Assembly (NCBI GenBank): GCA_018398765.1
Contig: JAHBMJ010000245.1
Span: 1-62,000, forward strand
Direction: 5' to 3'
Origin: Chromera velia
Lineage: Eukaryota; Sar; Chromeraceae
Length of the DNA stretch: 62,000 nucleotides
Part shown: in pieces, positions 25,427 through 35,650 of the stretch
How the letters are laid out: every line of letters starts with the position of its first letter
Numbering within the stretch: position 1 is the first letter of the stretch
Position numbers and translations under genes: made by a program
Notes under the pieces: model-generated
The model's database searches: none
Told to the model about the DNA's origin: nothing
What the model saw: only the letters and a program-made list of their open reading frames with translations

Positions 25427-26582
25427 AACCGACAGGCAGACAGACTATATGTTTCTTCTTCTTCTCCCTCCTTTTCTTCATGAACACAACAGACAAAAAG
25501 AAAGAAAAAACTAAGACAAAAGAACAGAACCAACAATCAAACAACGTGGGCAGGCAGGCAGGCAGACGCACCAGAGTTTGTTCTTTGCCACATTGAGGTG
25601 TGTGAGGCCTCTGGCACAATGCGTGTCCCTGAGGCCCCTGAGACTCGTCAGGCTGTTGTCCTCTAGGTTCAACTTCTCCAGGGCTGGCAGGCTCTGGAGG
25701 TTGCACAACTGCACTCTCTCATGCATGAGAGTACTCTTTTTGTATTCATTCATTGATACCATTTTCTTCCATAGATAGCGTGTTGTTTCTTCCCGGCGGG
25801 TCATTGTACCGTCCTGTATGTGCCTGTGTGTGTGAGAGAGGATGCAACGAGAAAGATCGCAACGCACTGCAGCAACATCCTAACGTTAGCGCCTGGTAAG
25901 ATGACGTACGTTTCTCTCTCTCAACACGCCCCCCCCACCCCCTTACCTTCTGTATGCAGTTCCTGCTGAGGTCCAGACTTCGGAGCACAGGGAACCCCGA
26001 GAGGAGAGCCCCGTTTAGCTCGGATAGCTGCACGATCGGAAAAATGAAATTGACAGAGAAAGAGGGAGAAGAAGGGGAACACAGACAAAAAGAGATTCAG
26101 CCCCGACACTTACAAACAGAATAGAAGAAAGGGCCCTTCATTCAGCCCTGACACTTACGAACATCACAGAAGAAAGGGCTCTGCTTTCCTCTCAAATCGC
26201 GTACCAAGAATCTGGAGATCCTTGTGCTTGATAGAAAATAAAACGAAAATATAGAGTAGGTCCAGTCAGTCTTTTGCTATCCTTTCCTTTCCACGGGGCT
26301 GTCTGTCAGAGGCTGCTGACCTGATTGTCTTTGAGGTTGACGTGCTCGGCGTGTGCAAAGAAGCTGAAGGACTCCTCTGGAACTCTCACCTGAAGGAGTG
26401 AAGAGAAGATTTTGATGGACTGATGGACTGAAAGAGTGACTGGTTGATTGGTTGCTTGCTTGCACCACTTACTGGCGGACGGACTGACCAGGGGAGTGTG
26501 TCAGTCAGTGAGTGAGTGACGGACTGACGGACTGACCGACTGACTGACTGACAAATTGACTTGACTGAAGAATTGACCCACA

Positions 26583-26632
<50 letters not shown>

Positions 26633-27078
26633 CTATCTGACTGAGTGAGTGAGTGGGTGCACTGACTGACTAACTGCCTCACAGATAGACGGGCCGATGA
26701 AGAGTGAAGAATGACTGACTGACTGCATGTAGGAAGATCAGGCGTGACTTCTTGGCCGACTTCCGTACTGATCGGCTGGCTCACGGAAGGACTCTCTATC
26801 CCTCCTCCCAACCTATAGATCCTCTTATCCCCTCCCCCACCGACCAGTCTGATGCGGTTGTGGGAGAAGTCGATGATTCTGCTTCTCTGGCAATCTCTCC
26901 AAAGAACCTTGTACGTCTTCAGACTCTCTGTGGTCAATTCGGGTCCTATGGACATGTGTGATCCGTCTGCGAGTTCGATCATCATCTCGTCTGCGTTCTT
27001 CTTCTCTTTGGAGGACCGTGCAGTCGACCCTGGGGATCCTGCAGGGTCCAGTGCACCCGGGGCTGCGGGGGGACTCAT
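20298..27078 (-). CDS. Leucine-rich-repeat protein with RS/RGG-rich tail (13 exons, about 744 aa)
   Basis: Exons on the minus strand: 27078-26845, 26389-26321, 26027-25947, 25708-25572, 25004-24917, 24569-24452, 24107-24052, 23806-23755, 23286-23197, 22883-22723, 22001-21920, 21608-21476 and 21229-20298. All junctions agree in phase except 22723/22001, where a short exon is probably missing. SDS22-type repeats lie at about residues 65-205 (IIDFSHNRI, HVNLKDNQ, LRSLDLSRNCI, LEKLNLEDNSL, LTHLNVAKNKL, LVALQVEGNNF), closed by a cap CPRLSNLNGMEVTKDV. A Lys/Glu-rich linker follows at about 320-360. The last 310 residues are an RS- and RGG-rich tail of the kind found in RNA-binding proteins. Partner recognition through the LRRs and RNA or condensate binding through the tail are inferences. 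I do not recognise a named orthologue. Confidence 0.85.
25269..25446. repeat. (CAGA)n microsatellite
   Basis: About 180 bp of CAGA units lie in the intron between the 25708-25572 and 25004-24917 exons of the LRR gene. Shorter CAGA runs lie at 22377-22460. Confidence 0.95.
26500..26700. repeat. (TGAC)n and (TTGA)n microsatellites
   Basis: GACTGACTG units flank an uninterrupted TTGA run at about 26583-26632, inside intron 1 of the LRR gene. No CCCTAGGG element head is attached, unlike the runs at 12296 and 34437. Confidence 0.9.
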
Positions 27079-27099
27079 CGCGTAAGGCTTAGAGCTAAA

Positions 27100-27375
27100 T
27101 GCGAAATGCTTAACGTAACGTATAGAGATTCACAAATACAGATCTTCAGAAGACCATCAAAAGCATCTGCAAGATCGAAGTGTAAGTGACCTGCTGCTTC
27201 ACTTCTCTGTTCTGCAAGACTCGGCCTGCCTGATTGTCCGTGAGGCAGTCTTCTCTCTGTCTGCTTTGACAACCGGTGGACTTCAAATGACTTGCGAAGG
27301 TTCTCCTCGCTAAGCTCTCGGGCCTTGTTCTTGAGCCCACGTCGCCAGACCTCCACTGGATTGCTCTCTGCAATG
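27100..27375 (-). other. Possible upstream exon, unassigned
   Basis: On the minus strand an acceptor-like TCTCATTGCAG at about 27370 is followed by an open frame beginning SNPVEVWRRGLKNKARELSE, which is charged and protein-like. It lies directly upstream of the LRR start on the same strand. It could be a 5' exon of that gene, the last exon of another gene whose remainder was displaced by the repeats to the right, or chance. A second frame here is also open, so I do not call a product. Confidence 0.25.
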
Positions 27376-27569
27376 AGAGAGCAAGAGGATGCAGTCATTG
27401 GAAGACTCCTCAACCGCAACGTACCATGGTGGTAGCATGTATGCTTGCCTTGTTTGCTTTGTCTTTTCCTTTTCTTACATGCATGTATGCATGCTTTATG
27501 GCGTGGGAGTCACAAGTGGGGACACACACAGATTATTGAGTGCCTTTTTGACGATCGAGGCAAGGGGTT

Positions 27570-28552
27570 TTCGACCATGCGGTGCAAATTTCCTTCGCAA
27601 AGTACGTGGCCCCGGAAAGCGAAGCGGGGGGCACTTACCAAACAATCCCCTGGCATAGAGCTTTCATCAAAAAAAAGGCCCCGGAAAGAACTGTCCCCTT
27701 GGGCCGGAAAAGCGCCGACCGATTCCTGAAGTGCCCCGATGCGCGTGCTTTGATGTGCGTGCGTCAGATGAAGGCTTTTATAGCCCCAGAAAGCGAAGCG
27801 GGGGGCACTTACAAAGCAAACATACCCCAACCCATACATCTGATGCAAGCACGCTTGCGAACGGCCCCGGAAAGTAAGAAAAATGAGAACTGCACGATTG
27901 ACGTACACCGGCCAGTCGACCGCGCAGGTGGTCATGCCGACTNCCCCCCCCCCCTGAAAAAAAGCCCGGAGGTAAGCAAAATTAAACCCATCTGACACAC
28001 GCATAGCGCAAATCAGCCTTTCGGGACCGGGTTTTTGGTGAAAGACACTGCATGCATGCATGTGTCGGCTGGGGTATTTCTATTTTGTAAGTGCCCCCCG
28101 CTTCGCTTTCCAGGGCCATGCATGCAGTCTTTCACCAAAAAAAGGCCCCGGAAAGATCCCGCCCCAAATGGTCCAGAAAAGCGTGCATGGACCCACGTCG
28201 TTATACATCTGACGCAAGCAAGCCTGCGAAGGGCCCCCAGAAAGTAAGAAAAATGAGAACTTCACGATTGACGCATGCCGACCAGCCGATCGGGCGGTCG
28301 CGCCGGCCCCTCCCCCCCGTGAAAAAAGTCGCAAAAACCCCCCTCCCCCAAGAAAAAAGCTCGGGGATGCAGCCTGTCACTTTTCGGGGCCACTGACGCA
28401 CGCATGCATGATGACGCGGGTTCATGCACACTTTTCTAGACCATTTAGGACGAGATCTTTCCGGGGCCTTTTTTTGGTGAAAGACACTATGCATGCATGG
28501 GCTGGGGTATTTTTGTTTTGTAAGTGCCCTCCGCTTCGCTTTTTGGGACCAA
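27570..28552. repeat. GC-rich fold-back repeat cluster 1
   Basis: The core motif GGCCCCGGAAAGCGAAGCGG (followed by GGGCACTTAC) occurs here in both orientations at about 27610, 27783, 28085 (inverted) and 28520 (inverted). A block at about 27990-28552 is closely matched at 30130-30705, including the stretch from CAGCCTTTCGG through GGTGAAAGACACTATGCATG. An N at 27943 sits next to a C run. Frames in this block are by-products of GC bias. Confidence 0.85.
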
Positions 28553-29755
28553 AATTGTTAGAACGAACGTCCTGGTTACATGAGCAGCAGTGAGATTATG
28601 TGGAGACAAAAGCATAAGGCCAACCCTTATGCAGTTGTGCGCCGCCAATCATTGTCACCTTGCATGCGCGGTACATATTCTTATCTGATTTGTTCTGGTC
28701 TCTGGTCAGTGCATATGAGTCCATACATTATTCTCATGAAGGTTTAATTTAGAGACGTGGCGTGTATGCAACGCCATCAGTCCGTGCACGTGCACGCGTC
28801 GCCGTGAGGACCGATCGATCCATCTACGCGTACCATTTGATCTGTTGTGCAACTGTTGTGCATATGTTGTTGACGATCGACTTCATGCATTGTAATGAGT
28901 GCCTGGATGACACTTGTACATCAACAAATAGGAAAGGAGCGATTCAATTAAGAAGTGGTAGATGTGTATTTCTCAAAGGGCCCATCGATGCATGGCGAGC
29001 CGATTAGTCGATCGACTGTCGAGATCGATCGATCGACTTTCACTCTGCGTATTGATTCCATCCTGCCTCGATCGATTGAGCCTCTTTATGGTACTACTCA
29101 GGTTAGTCCTTTCGATTGACAGACTTCTGTGTATGTGTATGGACTAGGGGGGGGCACTCTGGAAGGTTATGGTAGATTTTAAGCCCAGAATGACATAAAA
29201 TATGAACAAAAACAGATTTTTGCGAGCCAGTCCAGCAACCTGGAGCTCTGCCTAGTCAAGTTACGTCAAAATCTAATATTTTTGAAGTATAGGCTACGTG
29301 GTTACTTTAGGTTACCCCTTTTTTATCTTTGTCACACAAAGAGGTTATAGGTTACCTAGTTACGACCATTTTGACCTCAGTAACCAACCAAATTTTCAAC
29401 TTTTAAAAACATTTAAAATAATGTTTAGAATATATTTGAATGCTTGTTAAGGGAGGTTACTTCATTTTTGAAGGGGGTCAAAAAAGGTTACGGGTTACCC
29501 GGTTACGGAAGGTTTGGGGGCAAAGTGAATGTGACACATCATTTTTTATCATTTTTGATCATAACCTAAATTGTTTAACAGTCTTGAAGCCAGTTTTGTG
29601 AGTAACCAAACGTAACTAATCAATTGGCACCACTTTTGACTGATGGTTACATGACACACGTTGTAGAGAGGGAGTGTAGGGTTAGCAACCATCGTATAAC
29701 CGGCTGAAGTGCCTCCTCCTAGTGTATGGACTTTGGACATCAGGTCATCAGGTCA
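28553..29755. other. Gene-free DNA with GATC/CGAT-rich and GGTTAC-rich parts
   Basis: 28780-29060 is rich in GATCGATC-type palindromes. 29290-29660 repeats the hexamer GGTTAC (or its complement) about ten times at irregular spacing. No gene is visible. Confidence 0.6.
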
Positions 29756-29987
29756 CGCAGCCCATCCACTTGGGAATTTTTGGTACCAAAACTTTAAGAC
29801 CCCTGTCAAATTTTCTTTTTTTTGTACCCTCCTTACCAAACTTTCCCATAAAGGCTTAAATAAGGCAAAAAACACTGCTGAAATCAAAACATCTGACCCA
29901 TTGAAGGCTGATTTTCTCTAGTCTTCAATACAAAATATTCCCAAGCTGAAGACCCCTTACCAATTTTTCCAAAGTGGATGGGCCGCG
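29756..29987. mobile_element. hAT-like MITE (232 bp, 8-bp target duplication)
   Basis: The ends are inverted repeats: CGCAGCCCATCCACTTGGGA on the left, and on the complement of the right end CGCGGCCCATCCACTTTGGA. Perfect 8-bp direct repeats TCAGGTCA flank it at 29748-29755 and 29988-29995. Terminal repeats, small size, no coding capacity and an 8-bp duplication fit a non-autonomous DNA transposon of hAT type. A second, inverted and truncated copy lies at 35046-35248. Confidence 0.85.
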
Positions 29988-30108
29988 TCAGGTCAGAGCA
30001 TCATCCTTTGGCTTTCTGTTTCTAGTCTGTCTACTAAGGACTAGCTCTTTGCTTTTGATTCCTATACTTCTCCATCGGTCCATCTTAACCATCCTCATTG
30101 TTTTATAA

Positions 30109-31060
30109 AAATCGGGTAATCAGGTCTGAAGTCCACCTGACGCACGCACATTTGACGCACATTCAGCCTTTCGGGGCCGGGTTTTTGCTGAAAGACAGCG
30201 TGCACGCACGTGGGCTGGGGTATTTTTATTTTATAAGTGCCCCCCGCTTCGTTTTCCGGGGCCATGCATGCAGTCTTTCACCGAAAAAAGGCCTCGGAAA
30301 GATCCCGCCCCAAATGGTCTAGAAAAGCGTGCATGAACCCGCATCGTCATGCATCTGACGTAAGCAAGCCTACGAAGGGCCCCCGGAAAGCAAGAAAAAT
30401 GAGAATTTCACGATTGACGCATGCCGACCAGCCGATCGGGCGGTCGCGCCGACCCTCCCCCCGTGGAAGAAGCCGCAGAAACCCCCCTCCCCCAGGAAAA
30501 AAGCCCGAGGATGCAGCCTGTTGCTTTCCGGGGCCACTGACGCACGCAATACCATGCATGACGATGCGGGTTCATGCACACTTTTCTGGACCATTTGGGG
30601 CGGAATCTTTCTGGTTTTTTTTTTTTTTTTGGCGAAAGACACTATGCATGCATGGGGTGGGGTATTTTTATTTTGTAAGTGCCCTCTGCTTCGCTTTCCA
30701 GGGCTAAAATCGGGTAATTAGGTCTGAAGTCCACCTGACACATGCACATTTGGCGCATATTCAGCCTTTCGGGGCCGGGTTTTTACCGAAAGACAGCGTG
30801 CACGCACGTGGACTGGGGTATTTCTGTTTTCTAAGTGCCCCCCGCTTCGCTTTCCGGGGCCATGCGTGCGTCAGTGGCCCCGGAAAGCAACAGGCTGCAT
30901 TCCCGGGCTTTTTTCCTGGGGGAGGGGGGGTTCTGCGGCTTTTCCCGCGGGGGGGGGGTCGGCGCGACCGCCTGGTCGGCTGGCCGGCGTGCGTCAATCG
31001 TGAAGTTCTCATTTTTCTTGCTTTCCGGGGCCGTTCGCAAGCTTGCTTGCGTCAGATGTA
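30109..31060. repeat. GC-rich fold-back repeat cluster 2 with 602-bp tandem period
   Basis: The segment from AAAATCGGGTAATCAGGTCT at 30109 recurs from 30711, a 602-bp offset. Unit 1 (30109-30710) matches 27990-28552. Unit 2 starts the same way but from about 30860 continues with the reverse complement of unit 1's internal part (the GCATGCCGACCAGCCGATCG region appears inverted). The cluster therefore combines tandem duplication with internal inversion. Confidence 0.85.
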
Positions 31061-31448
31061 TATGTGGAAAAAGTTTCCCCTGATTGGTGCATGGAACTGC
31101 CCTCTGAGGAGCACCAGAGATTCGATAGAGATTCGTATCGGTTGTAGGTTCCAAGGCTGCTTGGGGGGCACTTACGAGAAACAATTCAAGACAACAAAAA
31201 TCATTCCGAGCTACAAGAAGTGCCACAAAGGATCGAAGCAGACTTCGACAGTGTCAAACTGACTCAAACACGGGCAACAAGTATCAGTCTTGCTTCTTGC
31301 TTACTTGTCAACTACCGACGGTTTCCAATCGGACCCTCGCTGGCTTGCAATTTGGATGAAGAAAGCTGTTTCTGTTCGAGTCCATTCACAGCAACACTTG
31401 TGAGCAGGCAACTGGGGCAATCCTCCGTCTCTTCGTCTGTCTTTCAGA

Positions 31449-32587
31449 ATGTCTGTGTACTACCGTTGGTCCCACTTGAAGGGGGGGGAAGCCAAGCCTC
31501 TGCAAGTTGAAGGCGTGAGGACTTCTTGGAAGTCTCTGGAGATCAAGAAGGCGATAGCGGAGAAGGAAAAGCTTCCCCGCTACGGTGTCAGTTTTCTGTT
31601 TCAGTTGACTAACGCAAAGACCTCCGAGGAGTACAAAGACGACGTTGAAATTCCCCAAAACACCACTGTGGTTGTCAAACGCGTTTTCGTCACAAGCAAA
31701 CCGACGCTGATCGTCGGTGACAGCACACTACAGAAGAGACCGGGTCCTACCGTACGGGATCTCCCCGCCGCCACAGTCAAACCCGCCAAGAGCGTCAAGG
31801 TGGAACCTGCGCCGAGTGCCACAGGCTCAGGGCAAGCGGACGGGAACGAGGACGAGGACGACTATGCCTTTGGGGATGATTCGGATGATGAGATGAGCTA
31901 CCCTACACAGCCCTTCCCAGAAGAGCTCAGATGCCCGAAGTGCAGATGCATCTTTGACGACCCGGTGCTTGTCAAGTGCGACTTGACAGACTGTGGAGGG
32001 AGTGCTTGCAGAGCTTGTCAGTTAGTCAGTCAGCCACTTACTCACTCACTCACTTGGCCAGTCAGTTAGTGAGCCAGCCAGTCGGACAGTCAGTCAGTAG
32101 TCAGTCAGCAGACTGGCGAAAAAATGATTGGGGGCACCGACACACAGCTTTTGGCTGCCTCTTCCGAACGCCCTAGTCATTGCCTTCTGCACATTCTTGC
32201 CTGTCTGTCTCTGGGTGTCTTTCTGTCCGACAGGCTGACATTCCTGCCTGTTTCGTCTGTATCACTCTTTCCGTCTGTCGATCTTTCGTCTCTGTCTGTC
32301 TTTCCTTGTCCGCCATGTGCTACAGATAGAAGAAGTGGGGAAAAGAAGAAGAAGAGAGCGAAAAACAAGCGTACATCTCTTTTGACTATCGCTCTGTCTG
32401 CCTGTCTTAATCTTCTGCTTTGTCTGTGAGAAGGGAAGAAGGGCTCTGTGTCTGTTTCTTCCTTCCTTCCTTCCTTCCTTCCTTCCTTTCTGTCTGTCTG
32501 TCTGTCTGTCTGTCTGTTTTGTCTGTTGTGTACATGAAGAAAAGAAGGGAGAAGAAAAAACACGTAGTCTGTCTGTCTTTCAGTCTG

Positions 32588-32660
<73 letters not shown>

Positions 32661-34164
32661 TTTTCTCTTTCTTTTCTTTTTTTTTTCTGTTTTTTCTTTT
32701 TTTTTCTTTCTTTCTTTTTTTTTTTTTTCTTCTTTTTTTCTTTCTTTTCTTTCTTTTCTTTCTTTTCTTTTCTTTTCTTTTCTTTTCTTTTCTTTCCTTC
32801 CTTCCTTCCTTTCTGTCTTTCTTTCTTTCTTTCTTTCCTTCCTTCCTTTCTTCCTTCCTTGCTTCCTCTGTCTTTGTCTGCTGTGTATGTGAAGAGAAAA
32901 AAAAAGGCGACGGGCATGGTATGGGCAGTCTTGTGTCTCGCTGCGTCTTTCTGCCAAATAGAAACCCGGATTGATGGCGTTTCCCCTGCTGGTCGCCCTT
33001 GGTGCTCGGCATCTTCTATGTGTGAACGCACGATCGTCGAAATAAATCGGATTTAATCACGGTTCGTCTGTCTTTCATTCTGCTCTCTCTTCCCCCCCCC
33101 CCCCNNNNNNNNNNNNNNNNNNNNNNNNNNNNNNNNNTTCTCTCAGAGTGACATGATTCCATCTTGACTTGACTGTCCGTCCTCTACTTGAATCTCTGTC
33201 TGTCTGTCTGTCTGTCTGTCTGCAGGTGTGGAGAGGGGCCTAGAGCAGTCCCCCAACAAGTGCCCCCTCTGCGGGTCCAGATACCAGACCCACATGCCCA
33301 ACAGAACCCTCAGGCAGTGCGTGGAGGCAGTGAACCTCAGATTCTTCAACAACGTCCCCGTCAGGTCAGAGCACAGGCAGGCAGACAGACGAATAGACAA
33401 AATGGAGCGTGCTGAGATCAGTATGCATTCTGCATTGTCCCTCAATTCTCTGCAATGTGAGAAGAGAAGCATGATGCCACGCTTAAATCGAACGGCTCTA
33501 CATGAGCACAAGCTTTTGCTTCGTTCATTTCTTCTCAGCGTGCAACAGAGGCAGCAAGACAAGAAGAGTGATGATGAAGGCAGAAACCTCAAGAGCCACT
33601 CAAAAGTATTCTGTATGAAGATGGCGTCATGATGGTCACTGTAGTGATTGCTCTCGGCTTGCTTCATTCCTCTTCAACCACCCCCCCGATTCAGAATGGA
33701 GTCTTCCAACTTTTGATCATCTCATCATAAGTGCTCGTTGGTTTTTACTCTGCTTGCCTCAAATCTCACTGTCCAAATTTGAAGCTCTCGTCGAGTCTCA
33801 TTCTTTCTTTTGCATTCCCTCTCACCTCCTCAGGTCGACTCGGCAAAAAGCGAGAGGAGCACGAGCAGCAGCAGAAGGTGAAGGAGGCGCCGCAGCTGGA
33901 GCCACAGCCGCCTCATCTGATCAGAGGGTCGAACAGCAACCCGCAGTCACTCTCCATGTGCCTTCACATGTGTCAGGACAAGAGCAGAAATCCGAAGAGG
34001 GGGTCAAAAAGGAGGACCAGACTCCGCATCAAGCACTACCAGCAGCAGCCTCTTCTGGGGATGCAGTGGGAAAGAAGGAGGAGGGAATCGTGGAGAAACA
34101 AGAAGAGGAGGCAGCCCAATACCTTGCAGATGACTTTCTAGAAGACTCTTTTCTGCAGCAGTGA
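31449..34164 (+). CDS. RBBP6/Mpe1-type DWNN-RING protein (three exons, 345 aa)
   Basis: Exons are 31449-32016, 33226-33364 and 33834-34164. Phases 1 and 2 match across both introns, and the CDS is 1038 bp. Residues 1-80 (MSVYYRWSHLK...FLFQLTNAKTSEEYKDD...VVVKRVFV) form the ubiquitin-like DWNN domain that defines the RBBP6/Mpe1/Snama family. An acidic linker (EDEDDYAFGDDSDDEM) is followed at about 158-215 by a RING/U-box-like domain (CPKCRCIFDDPV, CDLTDC, CRAC, CPLC). The last third is Gln/Glu/Ala-rich and ends LADDFLEDSFLQQ. Family members act in pre-mRNA 3'-end cleavage/polyadenylation as E3 ubiquitin ligases. The CCHC zinc knuckle usual between DWNN and RING is absent. An acceptor CTTTCAG lies directly before the ATG, so a 5'-UTR intron is likely. 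Intron 1 holds a sequence gap. Confidence 0.9.
32450..32870. repeat. (CTTT)n/(CCTT)n/(CTGT)n polypyrimidine tract
   Basis: About 400 bp of CTTT, CCTT and CTGT units fill intron 1 of the DWNN-RING gene on the sense strand. Confidence 0.95.
33105..33137. other. Assembly gap (33 N)
   Basis: A run of 33 N follows a C homopolymer in intron 1 of the DWNN-RING gene. True length is unknown. Confidence 0.99.
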
Positions 34165-34426
34165 GCATCACCGGGTTTTAGCCTGGCTGAAGCGAGTCAA
34201 TCGGACCGGACTTACCTCACTGGCAAAAGCTCAGGCTAGAGCTCAGGCCAACCTGGAGGCTAGCTAGCTAGCCTGGAGGCCAACTTCATTTATTACAAAT
34301 TATGTATAATTGTAATGGTTGAGTTGTACTGTTTAGTCTCGTCTTTAGTATTCGACTATACGTATTCGATCTTTGGATCGTCTTATCATCATCATCATCA
34401 TCTTTAGTTTTTATACTTTCTAAAGC

Positions 34427-34436
<10 letters not shown>
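34165..34436. other. Short spacer between the DWNN-RING gene and the transposon stack
   Basis: The spacer begins with GC-balanced sequence repeating GGAGGCTAGCTAGC and GGAGGCCAAC, then turns AT-rich with an ATC trinucleotide run at 34387-34401. It is probably the 3' UTR and downstream DNA of the DWNN-RING gene. Confidence 0.4.
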
Positions 34437-34465
<29 letters not shown>

Positions 34466-34981
34466 ATGTTCCGCCCTAGGGCCTTCCCGCTAATTAAATT
34501 TTAATATGAAAAGTATAACTAGCTAGAGATAACTAGAAGTATAATTACTATACTTCTAAAACCTTCTAGTTATAAATCCTAAATTTTATACATTAGGATT
34601 AGGATTAATGTTCGGAGGATTGGCCTCCCGCCCTAATGCCGAATATCCGACGTGCGGCTTCTAGGGAAAGCGCCTAGACGTATCAGACCTCCCTGGCCGG
34701 CCCGCACAGGTCTAACCTATACCGCGAACGGATCACATTGAACAGTCAATCACCTGCGTGTGTATGTGAGAGGGCTTACTCCATTCCAAAGTAGGGTTTG
34801 AAAGGGAACGATTCCAGAATTGCAGATGAACGGCTCGAAGCGAGTTCCAAAACCTCCCAACATCCCATCCTTCTCCTTTTTCCCTCCTCTTTTGCTTCCT
34901 TTATATCGCTCCACACTCTTTCATACTCTTTAATTCTTCCCTCTCTTTCTTTCTCACTTTTCCAAGTCTCCTGATGTAACC
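34437..34981 (-). pseudogene. 3' part of LINE-like element, split by the Ty3 insertion
   Basis: On the minus strand the frame that enters the retrotransposon from 41186 resumes at 34981, stays open for about 77 codons (Glu/Lys-rich: KSEKEREGRIKEYERVW) and stops at 34750. About 310 bp later the element ends with CCCTAGGGCGGAACATA and a (TCAA)n tail (34437-34490). The GGTT target duplication joins the two halves without a frame change. This makes it the displaced 3' part of the coding remnant at 41186-41745. Confidence 0.55.
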
Positions 34982-35456
34982 TGTTAGCTATATACGGGGC
35001 TCTCTAAACTCTAATAACTAAGATGGGCATTCAAGTTCAGTGACTAGTGGGTCTTCAGCTCGGGAATATTTATTATTAAAGACTAGAGAAAATCAGCCTT
35101 CGATGGGTCAGATGTTTTGATTTTAGCAGTGTTTTTTGCCTTATTTGAGCCTTTGTGGGAAAATTTGGTAAAGGGGGGGCAAAAAAGGGAAAATTTGGCA
35201 GGGGTCTTAAAGTTCTGGTACCAAACATTCCCGAGTAGATGGGCCGCGGTCATAGAAAGTCTGATCTAGGAGAGTTGTCCTGTTAATTTATCAGTCAGAT
35301 GCTACCATATCAATCAAGCGTGTATACAGGCAGACTGATTAATTCCGACGTCAGGCCACGTCAGAATTATATAGGCCATCACTCATAGTGCCGCCGCGCC
35401 GCCACGCCGCCACACCTTGAGCCCATCGCCTGCCCGCTGCTCGTGTCCGGCCTACA
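34982..35456 (-). repeat. 3' LTR with embedded MITE
   Basis: Starts TGTTAGCTATATACGGGGC and ends GTCCGGCCTACA. Outside the MITE (35046-35248) it aligns with the 5' LTR over its length, with about a dozen substitutions. A GCC/CGC expansion lies at about 35392-35412. Confidence 0.93.
35046..35248. mobile_element. MITE copy 2, inverted and truncated
   Basis: This is a reverse-complement match to 29756-29987. The right terminal repeat (TGGGCCGCG) is intact, but about 30 bp of the left terminus are missing, together with a few bases of LTR (TAAGT in the other LTR). It therefore inserted after, or was carried by, this LTR. Confidence 0.85.
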
Positions 35457-35650
35457 CCTGCCCGCTGCTCGGAGCCGACGACCTCGCTCGGCTTTTGCTC
35501 TTCTTCTATAGGCTCCCTCTCCTACAGCCTCCTCGAACCGTTGCTCATCACACACCTCATTCTCCACGGATAACTTACCGGGATAAGTACATCGAACTGC
35601 ATACACACACATGCAAGATCGGAGGATAATGTCATATATAATTCATCTAC

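Noticed and set aside
26583-26632. (TTGA)n run as a third SINE/LINE tail
   Set aside because: It lacks the CCCTAGGGCGGAACATA end seen at the other two loci.
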